This document shows, piece after piece, positions 16,501 to 22,338 of a stretch of 25,178 bases of DNA. Position 1 is the first letter of the stretch. Every line of letters begins with the position of its first letter. This DNA comes from CAYVCP01 sp964450565. Its GTDB lineage: Bacteria; Patescibacteriota; Minisyncoccia; Minisyncoccales; CG1-02-41-26. The stretch is taken from contig CAYVCP010000004.1 of the NCBI GenBank assembly GCA_964450565.1, positions 1 through 25,178 of the forward strand, written 5' to 3'. The translations under genes and the position numbers were made by a program. The notes below the pieces were generated by a model that was not told the origin of the DNA, did not search any database, and worked only from the letters and a program-made list of their open reading frames with translations.

Positions 16501-17153
16501 TTAAAGATGTAAATTTAGAGGAAGGAAAGATTAAAATTTTAGTACCTCAAAAAATAAAGTCAAAGAAGAAGGAAAAAGAAGAAATAATGGAATACACTGT
16601 CCCATTAGATTCTGAAGTTTTTGTCAAAAAGGGAGATGAGGTAGAAGTGGGCCAAGCTTTATCTCAGGGTAGTTTAGATTTAAAAAAGTTATTTAAATTG
16701 TCTGGAGAAGAACCTGCGAAGAAATATATTCTTAATGAAGTTCAGAGAATTTATTCTGCTGAAGGTATTAATATTCACGATAAACATATTGAAGTAATCG
16801 TAAGACAAATGTTTTCACGACTTAGAATCTTTGAAGTTGGGGATAGTCCATGGATTCCTGGGCATGTTGTTTCTAAAGCTGAATTAGAAGAAGTAAACGA
16901 ACAATTGAAAAAAGAAAATAAAAAGTTAGCTCAAGGGAAAACTATTATTCTTGGTATATCAAGGGTTGCCTTAACATCTGATAGCTTTTTATCAGCTGCT
17001 TCCTTTCAAGAAACATCAAGAGTTTTAATAACAGCATCTTTACGAGGAGCGGAAGATAAATTACATGGTTTGAAAGAGAATGTTATGATAGGAAGATTAC
17101 TTCCTGCTGGAACAAGCTATAGAGCGTCATTAAAAAATTCAGATAAGCGTTAA
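13554..17153 (+). CDS. rpoC: DNA-directed RNA polymerase subunit beta'
   Basis: Catalytic beta' subunit of RNA polymerase. The protein is 1199 aa, shorter than E. coli (1407). N-terminal zinc finger C59, C61, C74, C77; lid and rudder region; active-site motif NADFDGDQ at 498-505, with the Mg-binding D500, D502 and D504; bridge helix and trigger loop region (GARGSWAQPVQMAGMKG, about 738-754, and RTFHTGG); and a second zinc site C824, C896, C903, C906. A Lys/Glu-rich stretch at about residues 150-180 and another near 1000-1018 look like surface coiled insertions. It starts inside the rpoB stop (ATGA), so the two subunits are translationally coupled. No terminator is visible after its stop, so some transcripts may continue into the next gene. 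Confidence 0.97.
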   Translation: MKVSDLQSIRIKLASPKDILEWSHGEIQKPETINYRTQRPEKDGLFCEKIFGPSKDFECYCGKYKGIRFKGIVCDRCNVEVIRSSVRRERMGHIKLASPVSHIWFLRGAPSRIGMVLGLPSQKVEKVIYFASYIITKVDVESKKDILDEINEEFTAKLTEIKKEKTQPKEKKKQEENLRKIFVLRKEEISSIETLRILSEGEYRDYALKYGEIFEAGTGSESLKKIFEQLDLKKEIKILKEQAPALTAIKKKKVLARLKLFEGMEKANVRPEWMFFDVLPVLPPDLRPMVQLDGGRYASSDLNDLYRRVINRNNRLKYLLEISAPDVIIRNEKRMLQEAVDALFDNKMRKGQMVASTTGGKRLLKSLADILAGKQGRFRRNLLGKRVDYSGRSVIVPGPELNLFECGLPKIMALELFRPFVIKVLLDKELAYNIRGAARLIEEGIDEVWASLEDVVKGKLVMLNRAPTLHRLGIQAFYPRLIEGQAIKLHPLVCSAFNADFDGDQMGVYVPLSKQAQKEASDFMLASKNLLKPADGLPIAVPTKDMIIGCYFMTALREGSLGENKAFSSEKEVVLAESLGYINLRAKIKVLINNKLKETTCGRILFNQTLPEDYPFYNEQVNSKKMSKIISDLIEVKTQEEVQQTLDKVKSLGFEYSTLSGLSWGMDDLTVPKEKKALMEKAEIEVEKIEAHFEKGFLSQKEKSTKLIEIWQSVKEEIEKLIPQTLPKNGPVFSMIDSGARGSWAQPVQMAGMKGLVTSPSGRIIELPVKNSFKEGFDVLEYFISTHGARKGTADTALRTSASGYLTRRLVDVAHEVIVTEKDCGDKEGCEVLKEDSESIGQDFRFKIVGRVTVNDLKVNRKTIVKKNEIIGWSQAKDIADDESIKSVRVFSPLTCRSKRKVCQKCYGWDMGRNDMVSLGSTIGVTAAQSIGEPGTQLTMRTFHTGGVSSVGDITRGLPRVEEIFETRIPKGEGVMVLSKGKVKDVNLEEGKIKILVPQKIKSKKKEKEEIMEYTVPLDSEVFVKKGDEVEVGQALSQGSLDLKKLFKLSGEEPAKKYILNEVQRIYSAEGINIHDKHIEVIVRQMFSRLRIFEVGDSPWIPGHVVSKAELEEVNEQLKKENKKLAQGKTIILGISRVALTSDSFLSAASFQETSRVLITASLRGAEDKLHGLKENVMIGRLLPAGTSYRASLKNSDKR

Positions 17154-17159
17154 ATACTA

Positions 17160-17188
17160 TTGACAATATATAGTTCTGGGTATATACT
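17160..17188 (+). promoter_or_regulatory. Promoter of the DUF5320-DUF134 unit
   Basis: TTGACA (17160-17165), 17 nt, TATACT (17183-17188): near-perfect consensus immediately after the rpoC stop. Transcription should start near 17195, leaving about 26 nt before the ATG at 17221. AAAGGT at about 17195 is too far from the ATG to be a normal ribosome binding site. Confidence 0.75.
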
Positions 17189-17220
17189 TATAACAAAGGT
17201 CTAATAACAATTATAAAAAT

Positions 17221-17451
17221 ATGCCAGGATTTGACAGAACAGGTCCTTCGGGACAAGGCCCTATGACAGGTAGAGGATTTGGTATGTGTGGTGGAGGCTA
17301 CGGAATGGGGAGAGGTTATGGAATGGGCAGGGGAAGAAGATTTGTATCAAGGCAAGAAGAATCAGTAATGTTAGAAGATGAATTAAAGACGTTAGAAGAT
17401 GAAGTCAAAGCTATAAAGGAGCGTTTATCAGAAACAAAAGGGTCTAAATAA
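17221..17451 (+). CDS. DUF5320 family small Gly/Met/Arg-rich protein
   Basis: A 76-aa protein. The N-terminus MPGFDRTGPSGQGPMTGRG is the signature of the DUF5320 family. It is followed by glycine-rich repeats (GYGMGRG twice, residues about 27-40) with one cysteine (C23), then a charged coiled-coil-like C-terminus (LEDELKTLEDEVKAIKERL). The family has no proven function. It is often found in anaerobes beside DUF134 and small proteins of the iron-molybdenum cofactor-binding (NifX/NifB-type) family. Here the DUF134 partner follows, but no NifX-like gene is in the window. The Gly-Met-Arg part suggests binding of nucleic acid or metal, which is speculation. It is strongly promoted and separated from DUF134 by a stable hairpin. 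Confidence 0.8.
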   Translation: MPGFDRTGPSGQGPMTGRGFGMCGGGYGMGRGYGMGRGRRFVSRQEESVMLEDELKTLEDEVKAIKERLSETKGSK

Positions 17452-17456
17452 AACAA

Positions 17457-17483
17457 AAGTCCTGCCTCTTCGGGGCAGGGCTT
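17457..17483 (+). terminator. UUCG-capped hairpin between DUF5320 and DUF134 genes
   Basis: AAGTCCTGCC and GGCAGGGCTT pair around a C-UUCG-G tetraloop (loop 17469-17472), with one bulged T and one G-U pair: about 11 bp, very stable for this AT-rich DNA. Only a weak T-run follows, and the next ATG is 17 nt downstream (17500). It may be a partial terminator or an mRNA-stabilising or processing element that sets the ratio of the two proteins. Confidence 0.6.
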
Positions 17484-17499
17484 GTCCCTTATAAAAACT

Positions 17500-17772
17500 A
17501 TGCCAAGACCAAGACTTTGTAGAAAAGTTAGGTTTAACCCACAAATTACTTATTTCAAACCTCAAGGTGTTCCTATGAGGTTTTTAGAGGTGGTGGAATT
17601 AACTCACGAAGAGCTTGAAGCTTTAAGACTAAAGAATATAGAAAACCTTGATCAGATTAAAGCAGCTAAATTAATGCAAACTTCACAAAGTACTTTTCAA
17701 AGAATTTTAGCTTCTGCCTACAAAAAGATATCAGAAGCTCTAATAAGAGGTAAGGCTATCGCAATTAAATAA
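17500..17772 (+). CDS. DUF134 (UPF0251) family putative DNA-binding protein
   Basis: A 90-aa protein. MPRPRLCRKVRFNP at the N-terminus, YFKPQGVP, and the helix-turn-helix stretch LTHEELEALRLKNIENLDQIKAAKLMQTSQSTFQRIL are the DUF134/UPF0251 signature; the HTH (about residues 40-75) resembles sigma-70 region 4. Members are thought to be DNA-binding regulators but are poorly studied. One conserved cysteine lies at C7. I chose the ATG at 17500 over a TTG at 17482 because the family starts MPRPR and the longer form would run through the hairpin. It follows the DUF5320 gene by 48 nt, a pairing seen in other genomes. It may regulate its own unit; no operator was identified. Confidence 0.85.
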   Translation: MPRPRLCRKVRFNPQITYFKPQGVPMRFLEVVELTHEELEALRLKNIENLDQIKAAKLMQTSQSTFQRILASAYKKISEALIRGKAIAIK

Positions 17773-17774
17773 TC

Positions 17775-17804
17775 TTGCTCTTTAGGCCTTTTTTGTGTTA
17801 AAAT
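17775..17804 (+). promoter_or_regulatory. Extended -10 promoter of ftsK (leaderless)
   Basis: TTGCTC (17775-17780), 18 nt, then extended -10 TGTTAAAAT (17796-17804). The -10 ends 6 nt before the ATG at 17811, so the start of transcription should coincide with the start codon. A T-run at 17789-17794 inside the spacer may also help end the upstream transcript. Confidence 0.55.
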
Positions 17805-17810
17805 TTTAAA

Positions 17811-19982
17811 ATGGTAAAGAAAAAAAGAAAAAGGCCAAAGACTTTAAAATCACTTTCTAGAAAAAATAAGAAAGAAAAGGATCCTCTTTTCACTTCGCGT
17901 ATGAAGAGATGGATTGTTTCTGTTTTGATGATTTTGTTAGGAATTATTATAGTTTTTTCTTTTTTTGAAAAAGCAGGCTCTTTCGGAGTTTTGGTTTATA
18001 AAATATTTGACTACCTTATTGGCAAAACTGTCTATTTTATTCCCTTTTTACTTTTTCTAGGAGGTTTTCTAATGATGAGACCGAAAAGAAAAAGAATTAC
18101 AGCAACTATTTTAGTTGGTTTTTTTCTATGCTTATTTGGGATATCAGGAATTTTAGCATCGAAAAATATTGATTTAAATCAGGGGGGGCTATTGGGTAAT
18201 TTATTAAGCTGGCCTCTTTTAAAATATTCTAGCTTGGTTATTACAATGATTGTTTTTTCTGCTTTAATTCTTATTGGTTTATTAATTTTTTATGAGACAA
18301 TACCTAAAAAAGGAAAGAAAGAAAAGATAGAAAAGGAAATAGAAGATGAAGCGAAAGAAGATGTGAAAGAAGAAAAAGAGGTTGAAAAGAAGCGACCAAA
18401 GTTTGAAGTAAAACCAGTTGAGATTGTAAGAAAGAAGGCGGAAGCTATTGTTGTGAAAAAAGATAAAGAAAAAAAGAAAGAAGAAATTTCTGTTTTAGAC
18501 GAAGAGTATAAAATGCCCCCCTTAGATCTTTTAGATACTAAGGAAGAGGTTCCATCAAGTGGTAATGTTGAATACAATACAGAGGCAATTCAAAGAACTT
18601 TACAGAATTTTGGTATTTCAGTTGAAATGGCAGAAGTTAACATAGGTCCTACTGTGACCCAATACACCTTGAAACCAGCAGAAGGTGTAAAGCTTTCTCG
18701 CCTTACTTCTTTAAATAATGATTTAGCTCTTTCTCTGGCAGCCCATCCAATTAGAATAGAAGCACCTATCCCAGGAAAATCTCTTGTTGGGATTGAGGTA
18801 CCTAATAAATCTAGGGTTTCTGTAAAAATGGGTAGTTTAATTAGTGATTCAGTGTTCCAAGGGTCAGTACCATTAACATTGGCTTTGGGCAGAGATGTGA
18901 TGGGATTTCCTTTATGCGCTGATTTAGCAAGGATGCCCCATATGCTCGTTGCAGGAGCTACAGGATCTGGAAAAACAATTTGTTTGAACTCTTTAATTTT
19001 AAGTTTAATTTTTAGAAATTCTCCTAAGTTATTAAGATTAATTTTAATTGATCCAAAAAGGGTGGAGTTTCCTATATATAGTACATTACCTCATCTTCTA
19101 ACTCCCGTTATCTTGAATGCCAGAAAAGCAGTTAATGCTTTAAATTGGCTTATCGGTGAAATGGAAAGAAGATTTGATGTTTTGAAAGAGTTCGGTGCAA
19201 GAGATATTTTAACTTATAATTCTTCTTTAAAAAAGAAACCAAAAGAAGATTTTGAGATTATGCCTTACATAGTATTGGTTGTAGATGAGTTAGCAGATCT
19301 TATGATGTCTAGAGGAAAAGAGGTGGAAGCGTCTATTGTTAGATTAAGCCAGTTATCTCGTGCTGTTGGAATTCATTTGGTTTTAGCAACCCAACGTCCT
19401 TCTGTTGAAGTTATTACTGGTTTGATTAAAGCTAATATCACAACGCGTATCGCTTTTCAGGTAGCGAGTCAAATTGACTCACGGACTATTTTAGATACAG
19501 CAGGTGCTGAAAAGTTATTGGGTAGAGGAGATATGCTTTTTATATCATCAGAATTTTCTAGGCCCAAAAGAATACAGGGCGGTTTTGTTTCTTCTATTGA
19601 ATTAAAGAAGGTAGTTGATTTTATTTCCAAAGAAAATGTTCCTGAAGAGAGAAAAGATATAGAAGAAGAATCTGCTGATGAAAAGGCAGGTTTAATGCCA
19701 ACCCACAGTTCTACAGGAGAAGAGATTGCTAATTTTTCAGCTAGAGATGAGCTTTACGAAGAAGCAAAAGAACTGGTTATACAATTTCAAAAAGCTTCTG
19801 CTTCTCTATTGCAAAGAAGACTGCAAATAGGTTATGCTAGGGCTGCCCGCATTCTTGATATGTTAGAAGAGGATAATATTGTAGGACCTCAAGATGGAGC
19901 GAAACCACGGGCGGTTTATTCGGGTAAAGATAGTGCTGATGAAGATGGTTTTATTGATGCTGCTAAAGTAGAAGTTGAATAA
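17811..19982 (+). CDS. ftsK: DNA translocase FtsK/SpoIIIE
   Basis: Septum-located ATPase that pumps chromosomal DNA and helps resolve dimers at division. The protein is 723 aa. A Lys/Arg-rich N-terminus is followed by four hydrophobic segments (about residues 33-52, 62-85, 97-116 and 140-162), then a Lys/Glu-rich linker (about 165-235) that is short compared with E. coli FtsK. The motor has an alpha/beta part (NFGISVEMAEVNIGPTVTQY), Walker A GATGSGKT (382-389), Walker B IVLVVDELADLMM and LATQRPSVEVITG. The C-terminal winged-helix gamma domain (about 650-705, ASASLLQRRLQIGYARAARI) would read KOPS-type guide sequences. It ends 9 nt before recA, so the two may be transcribed together. Confidence 0.95.
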   Translation: MVKKKRKRPKTLKSLSRKNKKEKDPLFTSRMKRWIVSVLMILLGIIIVFSFFEKAGSFGVLVYKIFDYLIGKTVYFIPFLLFLGGFLMMRPKRKRITATILVGFFLCLFGISGILASKNIDLNQGGLLGNLLSWPLLKYSSLVITMIVFSALILIGLLIFYETIPKKGKKEKIEKEIEDEAKEDVKEEKEVEKKRPKFEVKPVEIVRKKAEAIVVKKDKEKKKEEISVLDEEYKMPPLDLLDTKEEVPSSGNVEYNTEAIQRTLQNFGISVEMAEVNIGPTVTQYTLKPAEGVKLSRLTSLNNDLALSLAAHPIRIEAPIPGKSLVGIEVPNKSRVSVKMGSLISDSVFQGSVPLTLALGRDVMGFPLCADLARMPHMLVAGATGSGKTICLNSLILSLIFRNSPKLLRLILIDPKRVEFPIYSTLPHLLTPVILNARKAVNALNWLIGEMERRFDVLKEFGARDILTYNSSLKKKPKEDFEIMPYIVLVVDELADLMMSRGKEVEASIVRLSQLSRAVGIHLVLATQRPSVEVITGLIKANITTRIAFQVASQIDSRTILDTAGAEKLLGRGDMLFISSEFSRPKRIQGGFVSSIELKKVVDFISKENVPEERKDIEEESADEKAGLMPTHSSTGEEIANFSARDELYEEAKELVIQFQKASASLLQRRLQIGYARAARILDMLEEDNIVGPQDGAKPRAVYSGKDSADEDGFIDAAKVEVE

Positions 19983-19991
19983 TCAAAATAT

Positions 19992-20987
19992 ATGAAGAAA
20001 AAAAATAAAGAGGAACAAAGTCACAACTTAGAAGAGGCTTTGAATGAAATAAAGCAAAGGTTTGGAGAGGGTGCTATTATGCAGTTAAGTGGCATAAGAA
20101 AGGTGGATGTAGACGCTGTTTCTTCTGGTTCTCTTTCTTTAGACCTAGCTCTTGGGGTAGGAGGGGTACCCAGAGGTAGAATCATTGAAATTTATGGCTC
20201 TGAGTCTTCTGGTAAAACCACTCTAGCTTTGCATATCTTAGCTGAAGCTCAAAAAAAAGGTGGTGTGGGTGCTTTTGTTGATGCAGAGCATGCTATGGAC
20301 CCAGACTATGCAAAGAAGATTGGAGTAAACACTAAAACACTTCTTATCTCTCAACCAGATTCTGGAGAACAAGCATTACAAATTGTAGAAACATTAGTAA
20401 GGTCTGGAAGCGTTGATGTGATTGTTGTGGATTCTGTTGCTGCCTTAACCCCCAAAGCAGAGGTAGAAGGAGAAATAGGAGATCAGCATATTGGAAGGCA
20501 AGCTAGGTTATTGTCTCAAGCTATGAGAAAATTAGCTAGCGTAGTTTCACAAACCAAAACGATAGTTGTTTTTGTGAATCAAACAAGAATGAAAATAGGT
20601 GTTATGTTCGGTAATCCAGAGACAACTCCTGGAGGTATGGCTTTAAAATTTTATTCTTCTGTAAGGGTTAATTTGAAAAGGGTAGCTCAGATAAAGCGTG
20701 GGGAAGAAATTACCGGTTCTAGAATAAGAGCTAAAATAGTAAAGAACAAAGTTGCTCCTCCTTTTAAAACCACAGAATTTGATATATATTGGAACGAAGG
20801 TATTTCTAGAACAGCTGATTTAATCAATACAGGATTGAAATATGACGTTGTCCAGAAATCAGGTTCTTGGTATCAATACAATAAACAAAAACTTGGCCAA
20901 GGCATAGAAGGAGCCAAGGATTTCCTAAGAGAAAATCCAAAAATAGAATCTGAAATTAAGAAATCAATTCTAAAGGAAGTAAAATAA
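19992..20987 (+). CDS. recA: Recombinase RecA
   Basis: Forms filaments on single-stranded DNA, catalyses strand exchange and triggers LexA-type autocleavage in organisms that have it. The protein is 331 aa. Motifs: Walker A GSESSGKT (69-76), FVDAEHAMDPDYAKKIGV, Walker B VDVIVVDSVAALTP, loop L1 EGEIGDQHIGRQARLLSQ, and L2 FVNQTRMKIGVMFGNPETTPGG. The acidic C-terminal tail of E. coli RecA is reduced to a short Lys/Glu-rich end. The usual GPESSGKT is GSESSGKT (Pro to Ser), a small oddity. The start at 19992 is 9 nt after ftsK and has no Shine-Dalgarno sequence. No LexA/SOS box was seen upstream. The stop codon lies inside the convergent terminator. Confidence 0.97.
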   Translation: MKKKNKEEQSHNLEEALNEIKQRFGEGAIMQLSGIRKVDVDAVSSGSLSLDLALGVGGVPRGRIIEIYGSESSGKTTLALHILAEAQKKGGVGAFVDAEHAMDPDYAKKIGVNTKTLLISQPDSGEQALQIVETLVRSGSVDVIVVDSVAALTPKAEVEGEIGDQHIGRQARLLSQAMRKLASVVSQTKTIVVFVNQTRMKIGVMFGNPETTPGGMALKFYSSVRVNLKRVAQIKRGEEITGSRIRAKIVKNKVAPPFKTTEFDIYWNEGISRTADLINTGLKYDVVQKSGSWYQYNKQKLGQGIEGAKDFLRENPKIESEIKKSILKEVK

Positions 20988-21017
20988 AACGATCCCTTTT
21001 TGGGAGTTGTTTTATTT
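20982..21017. terminator. Bidirectional terminator between recA and rpsR
   Basis: AAATAAAAC and GTTTTATTT (20982-20990 and 21009-21017) form the outer arms and TCCC/GGGA with a T5 loop the inner part. The A-run and T-run on each side serve both strands, ending recA (+) and the rpsF-ssb-rpsR unit (-). The arms include both stop codons. Confidence 0.8.
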
Positions 21018-21210
21018 ATCTTATGTAAGGAATAAGAGCCATAAATCTAGCTCGTTTAATTGCTTGAGCTAATTTTTTTTGATGGCTTTGGCAAACTCCT
21101 GTCTTTTTTCTTGATTTGATCTTTCCAGACAAAGCCACAAAACGATTCAAAACATGAACATCTTTAAAGTTGATTGATTTTTTATTTTTTTGGCAGAAAT
21201 AACAATGCAT
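21016..21210 (-). CDS. rpsR: 30S ribosomal protein bS18
   Basis: Small-subunit protein that pairs with bS6 in the platform. The protein is 64 aa, short but normal for the conserved core. VHVLNRFVALSGKIKSRKKTGVCQSHQKKLAQAIKRARFMALIPY is the typical bS18 body (cited in part: LNRFV, SGKI, RKKTG, KRARFMALIPY). It keeps a zinc-type set of ligands: C3, C6, C40 and H43 (CxxC and CxxH), the 'C-plus' form. It is the last gene of the rpsF-ssb-rpsR operon, 5 nt after ssb, and ends at the terminator shared with recA. No ribosome binding site is visible, which fits coupling to ssb. Confidence 0.93.
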   Translation of the reverse strand: MHCYFCQKNKKSINFKDVHVLNRFVALSGKIKSRKKTGVCQSHQKKLAQAIKRARFMALIPYIR

Positions 21211-21215
21211 ATATT

Positions 21216-21677
21216 TTAAAATGGAATATCTTTAACGTCTATTTCGTCTTTTGCTGTTGGTTCATCTTCCTGGATTACAGGAATGTTCTCTTCTTTTTTC
21301 GGTGTCTCTACTTGAGGAGATGGTATGGGGGTTTCTGAAGATGATTGATTGGTTCTTCTTGGACCTAACTGCATTCTTTCCCCTATTACTTCTGTTTTAT
21401 AATGTTTTTGTCCATCTTGAGAATCCCATGTTCTTGTTTGTATTCTTCCTTCAATTAGAACCATAGAACCTTTCTTTAGGTATTGTGTTGCTGTTTCAGC
21501 AAGTTTGCCGAATAAAACAATGTTATGGAATTCAGTTTCTTCTCTTTTTTCTCCTTTAGAAGTAAAGTGTCTATTTGTAGCTACAGTAAAATTAGCTACA
21601 GGATCTCCTGAAGGTAGACTTCTCCTTTCAGGGTCTCTTGTTAAATTGCCTAGGACAAATGCTTTGTTTAAATTCAT
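21216..21677 (-). CDS. ssb: Single-stranded DNA-binding protein SSB
   Basis: Coats single-stranded DNA in replication, recombination and repair. The protein is 153 aa. The N-terminal OB fold starts MNLNKAFVLGNLTRDPERRSLPSG and continues through FTVATNR, EFHNIVLFGKLAE, YLKKGSMVLIEGRIQTRTW and TEVIGERMQLG (about residue 108). A Pro/Glu-rich linker follows, ending in the acidic tip DVKDIPF, the conserved tail that recruits partner proteins. It lies between rpsF (4 nt upstream) and rpsR (5 nt downstream), the standard bacterial order. There is a single OB domain, so it should act as a homotetramer. Confidence 0.95.
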   Translation of the reverse strand: MNLNKAFVLGNLTRDPERRSLPSGDPVANFTVATNRHFTSKGEKREETEFHNIVLFGKLAETATQYLKKGSMVLIEGRIQTRTWDSQDGQKHYKTEVIGERMQLGPRRTNQSSSETPIPSPQVETPKKEENIPVIQEDEPTAKDEIDVKDIPF

Positions 21678-21681
21678 AAAT

Positions 21682-22056
21682 TTATTCTTCTAAGACCTTT
21701 TCCAGTTCTTGCTCTATTTTTTTCATATCTGACTTCTTTTCTTTCTTTTCTTCTAGTTTTTCTTCTGGTTTTATCGTTATAGATTCTTCTTCTTTTATTT
21801 TATTAATTAATATAAATCTAATGATGTTTTTTTCTTGTCTAATCTTTTTTTCTATTTCTTTTGGATTATCTGATGCAAACTCTTTTGAATAAAGGAATGC
21901 TCCTGTTTTCTTTTCCACAGGATAAGCCAACACTATTTTTCTAGCTTTTTCAGATGAAGAAATTCCCAAAATTTCATTTAATTTATTTTCTTCTACTTCA
22001 AGCGAAGCATCATCTAGGTCTGGCGTTATTAAACAAGTTAGTTCGTAGTTTTTCAT
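21682..22056 (-). CDS. rpsF: 30S ribosomal protein bS6
   Basis: Small-subunit platform protein and partner of bS18. The protein is 124 aa. MKNYELTCLITPDLDD at the start and YPVEKKTGAFLYSKEFA in the middle are typical bS6 (ferredoxin-like fold, about residues 1-92). The last 30 residues form a highly charged Lys/Glu extension (KLEEKKEKKSDMKKIEQELEKVLEE in parts), longer than in compact homologues and likely helical. It is first in the rpsF-ssb-rpsR operon. In many bacteria the bS6-bS18 pair represses its own mRNA by binding the leader. Here the promoter leaves almost no leader, so that control is unlikely to occur in its usual form. Confidence 0.93.
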   Translation of the reverse strand: MKNYELTCLITPDLDDASLEVEENKLNEILGISSSEKARKIVLAYPVEKKTGAFLYSKEFASDNPKEIEKKIRQEKNIIRFILINKIKEEESITIKPEEKLEEKKEKKSDMKKIEQELEKVLEE

Positions 22057-22064
22057 ATATTCTT

Positions 22065-22092
22065 ATTTTACCCAAAAGCCTTGAAAAGTCAA
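22065..22092 (-). promoter_or_regulatory. Promoter of the rpsF-ssb-rpsR operon
   Basis: On the minus strand TTGACT (22092-22087), 16 nt, TAAAAT (22070-22065), ending 8 nt before the rpsF ATG (22056). Transcription would start at or just before the start codon. The -35 abuts the -35 of the divergent small gene. Confidence 0.6.
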
Positions 22093-22107
22093 CTTTTTTG
22101 TTATAAT
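22081..22107 (+). promoter_or_regulatory. Promoter of the 37-residue protein gene
   Basis: TTGAAA (22081-22086), then extended -10 TGTTATAAT (22099-22107). The 15-nt spacing between hexamers is short, but the perfect TATAAT with TG makes a -35 less necessary. The start of transcription near 22114 leaves a leader of about 23 nt that contains the Shine-Dalgarno sequence. Confidence 0.6.
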
Positions 22108-22120
22108 ATAGGTGGGATTG

Positions 22121-22130
22121 AAAGGAGGTG
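22121..22130 (+). promoter_or_regulatory. Strong Shine-Dalgarno sequence
   Basis: AAAGGAGGTG pairs along its length with the 3' end of bacterial 16S rRNA (anti-SD core CCUCC). It sits 6 nt before the ATG at 22137, ideal spacing. No other gene with a confident start in this window has anything comparable, so it decides this start. Confidence 0.85.
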
Positions 22131-22136
22131 TGAACG

Positions 22137-22250
22137 ATGCCATTGTATTACATAAGAAAAGAAAGTCCCTTGCAAAATGTTTTAAAAATTCTTAAGAGGG
22201 TTGTAATAGAGAAAAAGAAATTATTTGCTCCTGAAAGAGAACGGGAGTAA
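22137..22250 (+). CDS. 37-residue basic protein, possible short ribosomal protein bS21
   Basis: A small gene encoding 37 residues, starting MPLYYIRKESPLQNVLKI and ending in a charged tail (ERERE). It has its own extended -10 promoter, a full Shine-Dalgarno sequence 6 nt before the ATG and a strong terminator just after the stop, so it forms a complete one-gene unit. The pattern RKESPLQNVLKILKRVV resembles the N-terminal half of bS21 (for example RKNES-LEDALRRFKR in Bacillus-type S21): a basic start, an E-S/E-P/L helix start, then an L-x-x-h-K-R helix. The usual basic C-terminal helix of bS21 (total about 55-65 aa) is missing. Position beside rpsF-ssb-rpsR also fits a ribosomal protein. The match is by eye; it could be an unrelated small basic protein. 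Confidence 0.6.
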   Translation: MPLYYIRKESPLQNVLKILKRVVIEKKKLFAPERERE

Positions 22251-22255
22251 AAGGA

Positions 22256-22301
22256 ATAGGTCCGCTATTTAGAGTTATAGAAGTAGTGGGCCTATATTTT
22301 T
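22256..22301 (+). terminator. Strong Rho-independent terminator of the 37-residue protein gene
   Basis: ATAGGTCCGCTATTT (22256-22270) pairs over 15 bp with AAGTAGTGGGCCTAT (22281-22295), with three G-U pairs and a 10-nt loop, then ATTTTT. It starts 5 nt after the stop codon. The -35 of the next gene begins 2 nt after the T-run. Confidence 0.85.
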
Positions 22302-22302
22302 G

Positions 22303-22331
22303 TTGAAAAAAGGTCTTTTTCTTGATATAAT
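22303..22331 (+). promoter_or_regulatory. Promoter of the phosphohexomutase pair (leaderless)
   Basis: TTGAAA (22303-22308), 17 nt, then TATAAT (22326-22331) with the extended TG (22323-22324). The -10 ends 7 nt before the ATG at 22339, predicting transcription from the start codon itself. It also supports that ATG over the in-frame TTG at 22300. Confidence 0.7.
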
Positions 22332-22338
22332 TATCATT

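Noticed and set aside
17773..17798. Possible terminator after the DUF134 gene
   Set aside because: There is a T-run at 17789-17794, but no convincing stem; AAGGC/GCCTT pairing would need a loop of about 30 nt. It is better explained as part of the ftsK promoter spacer.
19978..19983. Possible -10 (AATAAT) giving a leaderless recA
   Set aside because: The spacing to the ATG (8 nt) fits, but the hexamer is weak, no -35 is visible and it overlaps the ftsK stop; read-through from ftsK is simpler.
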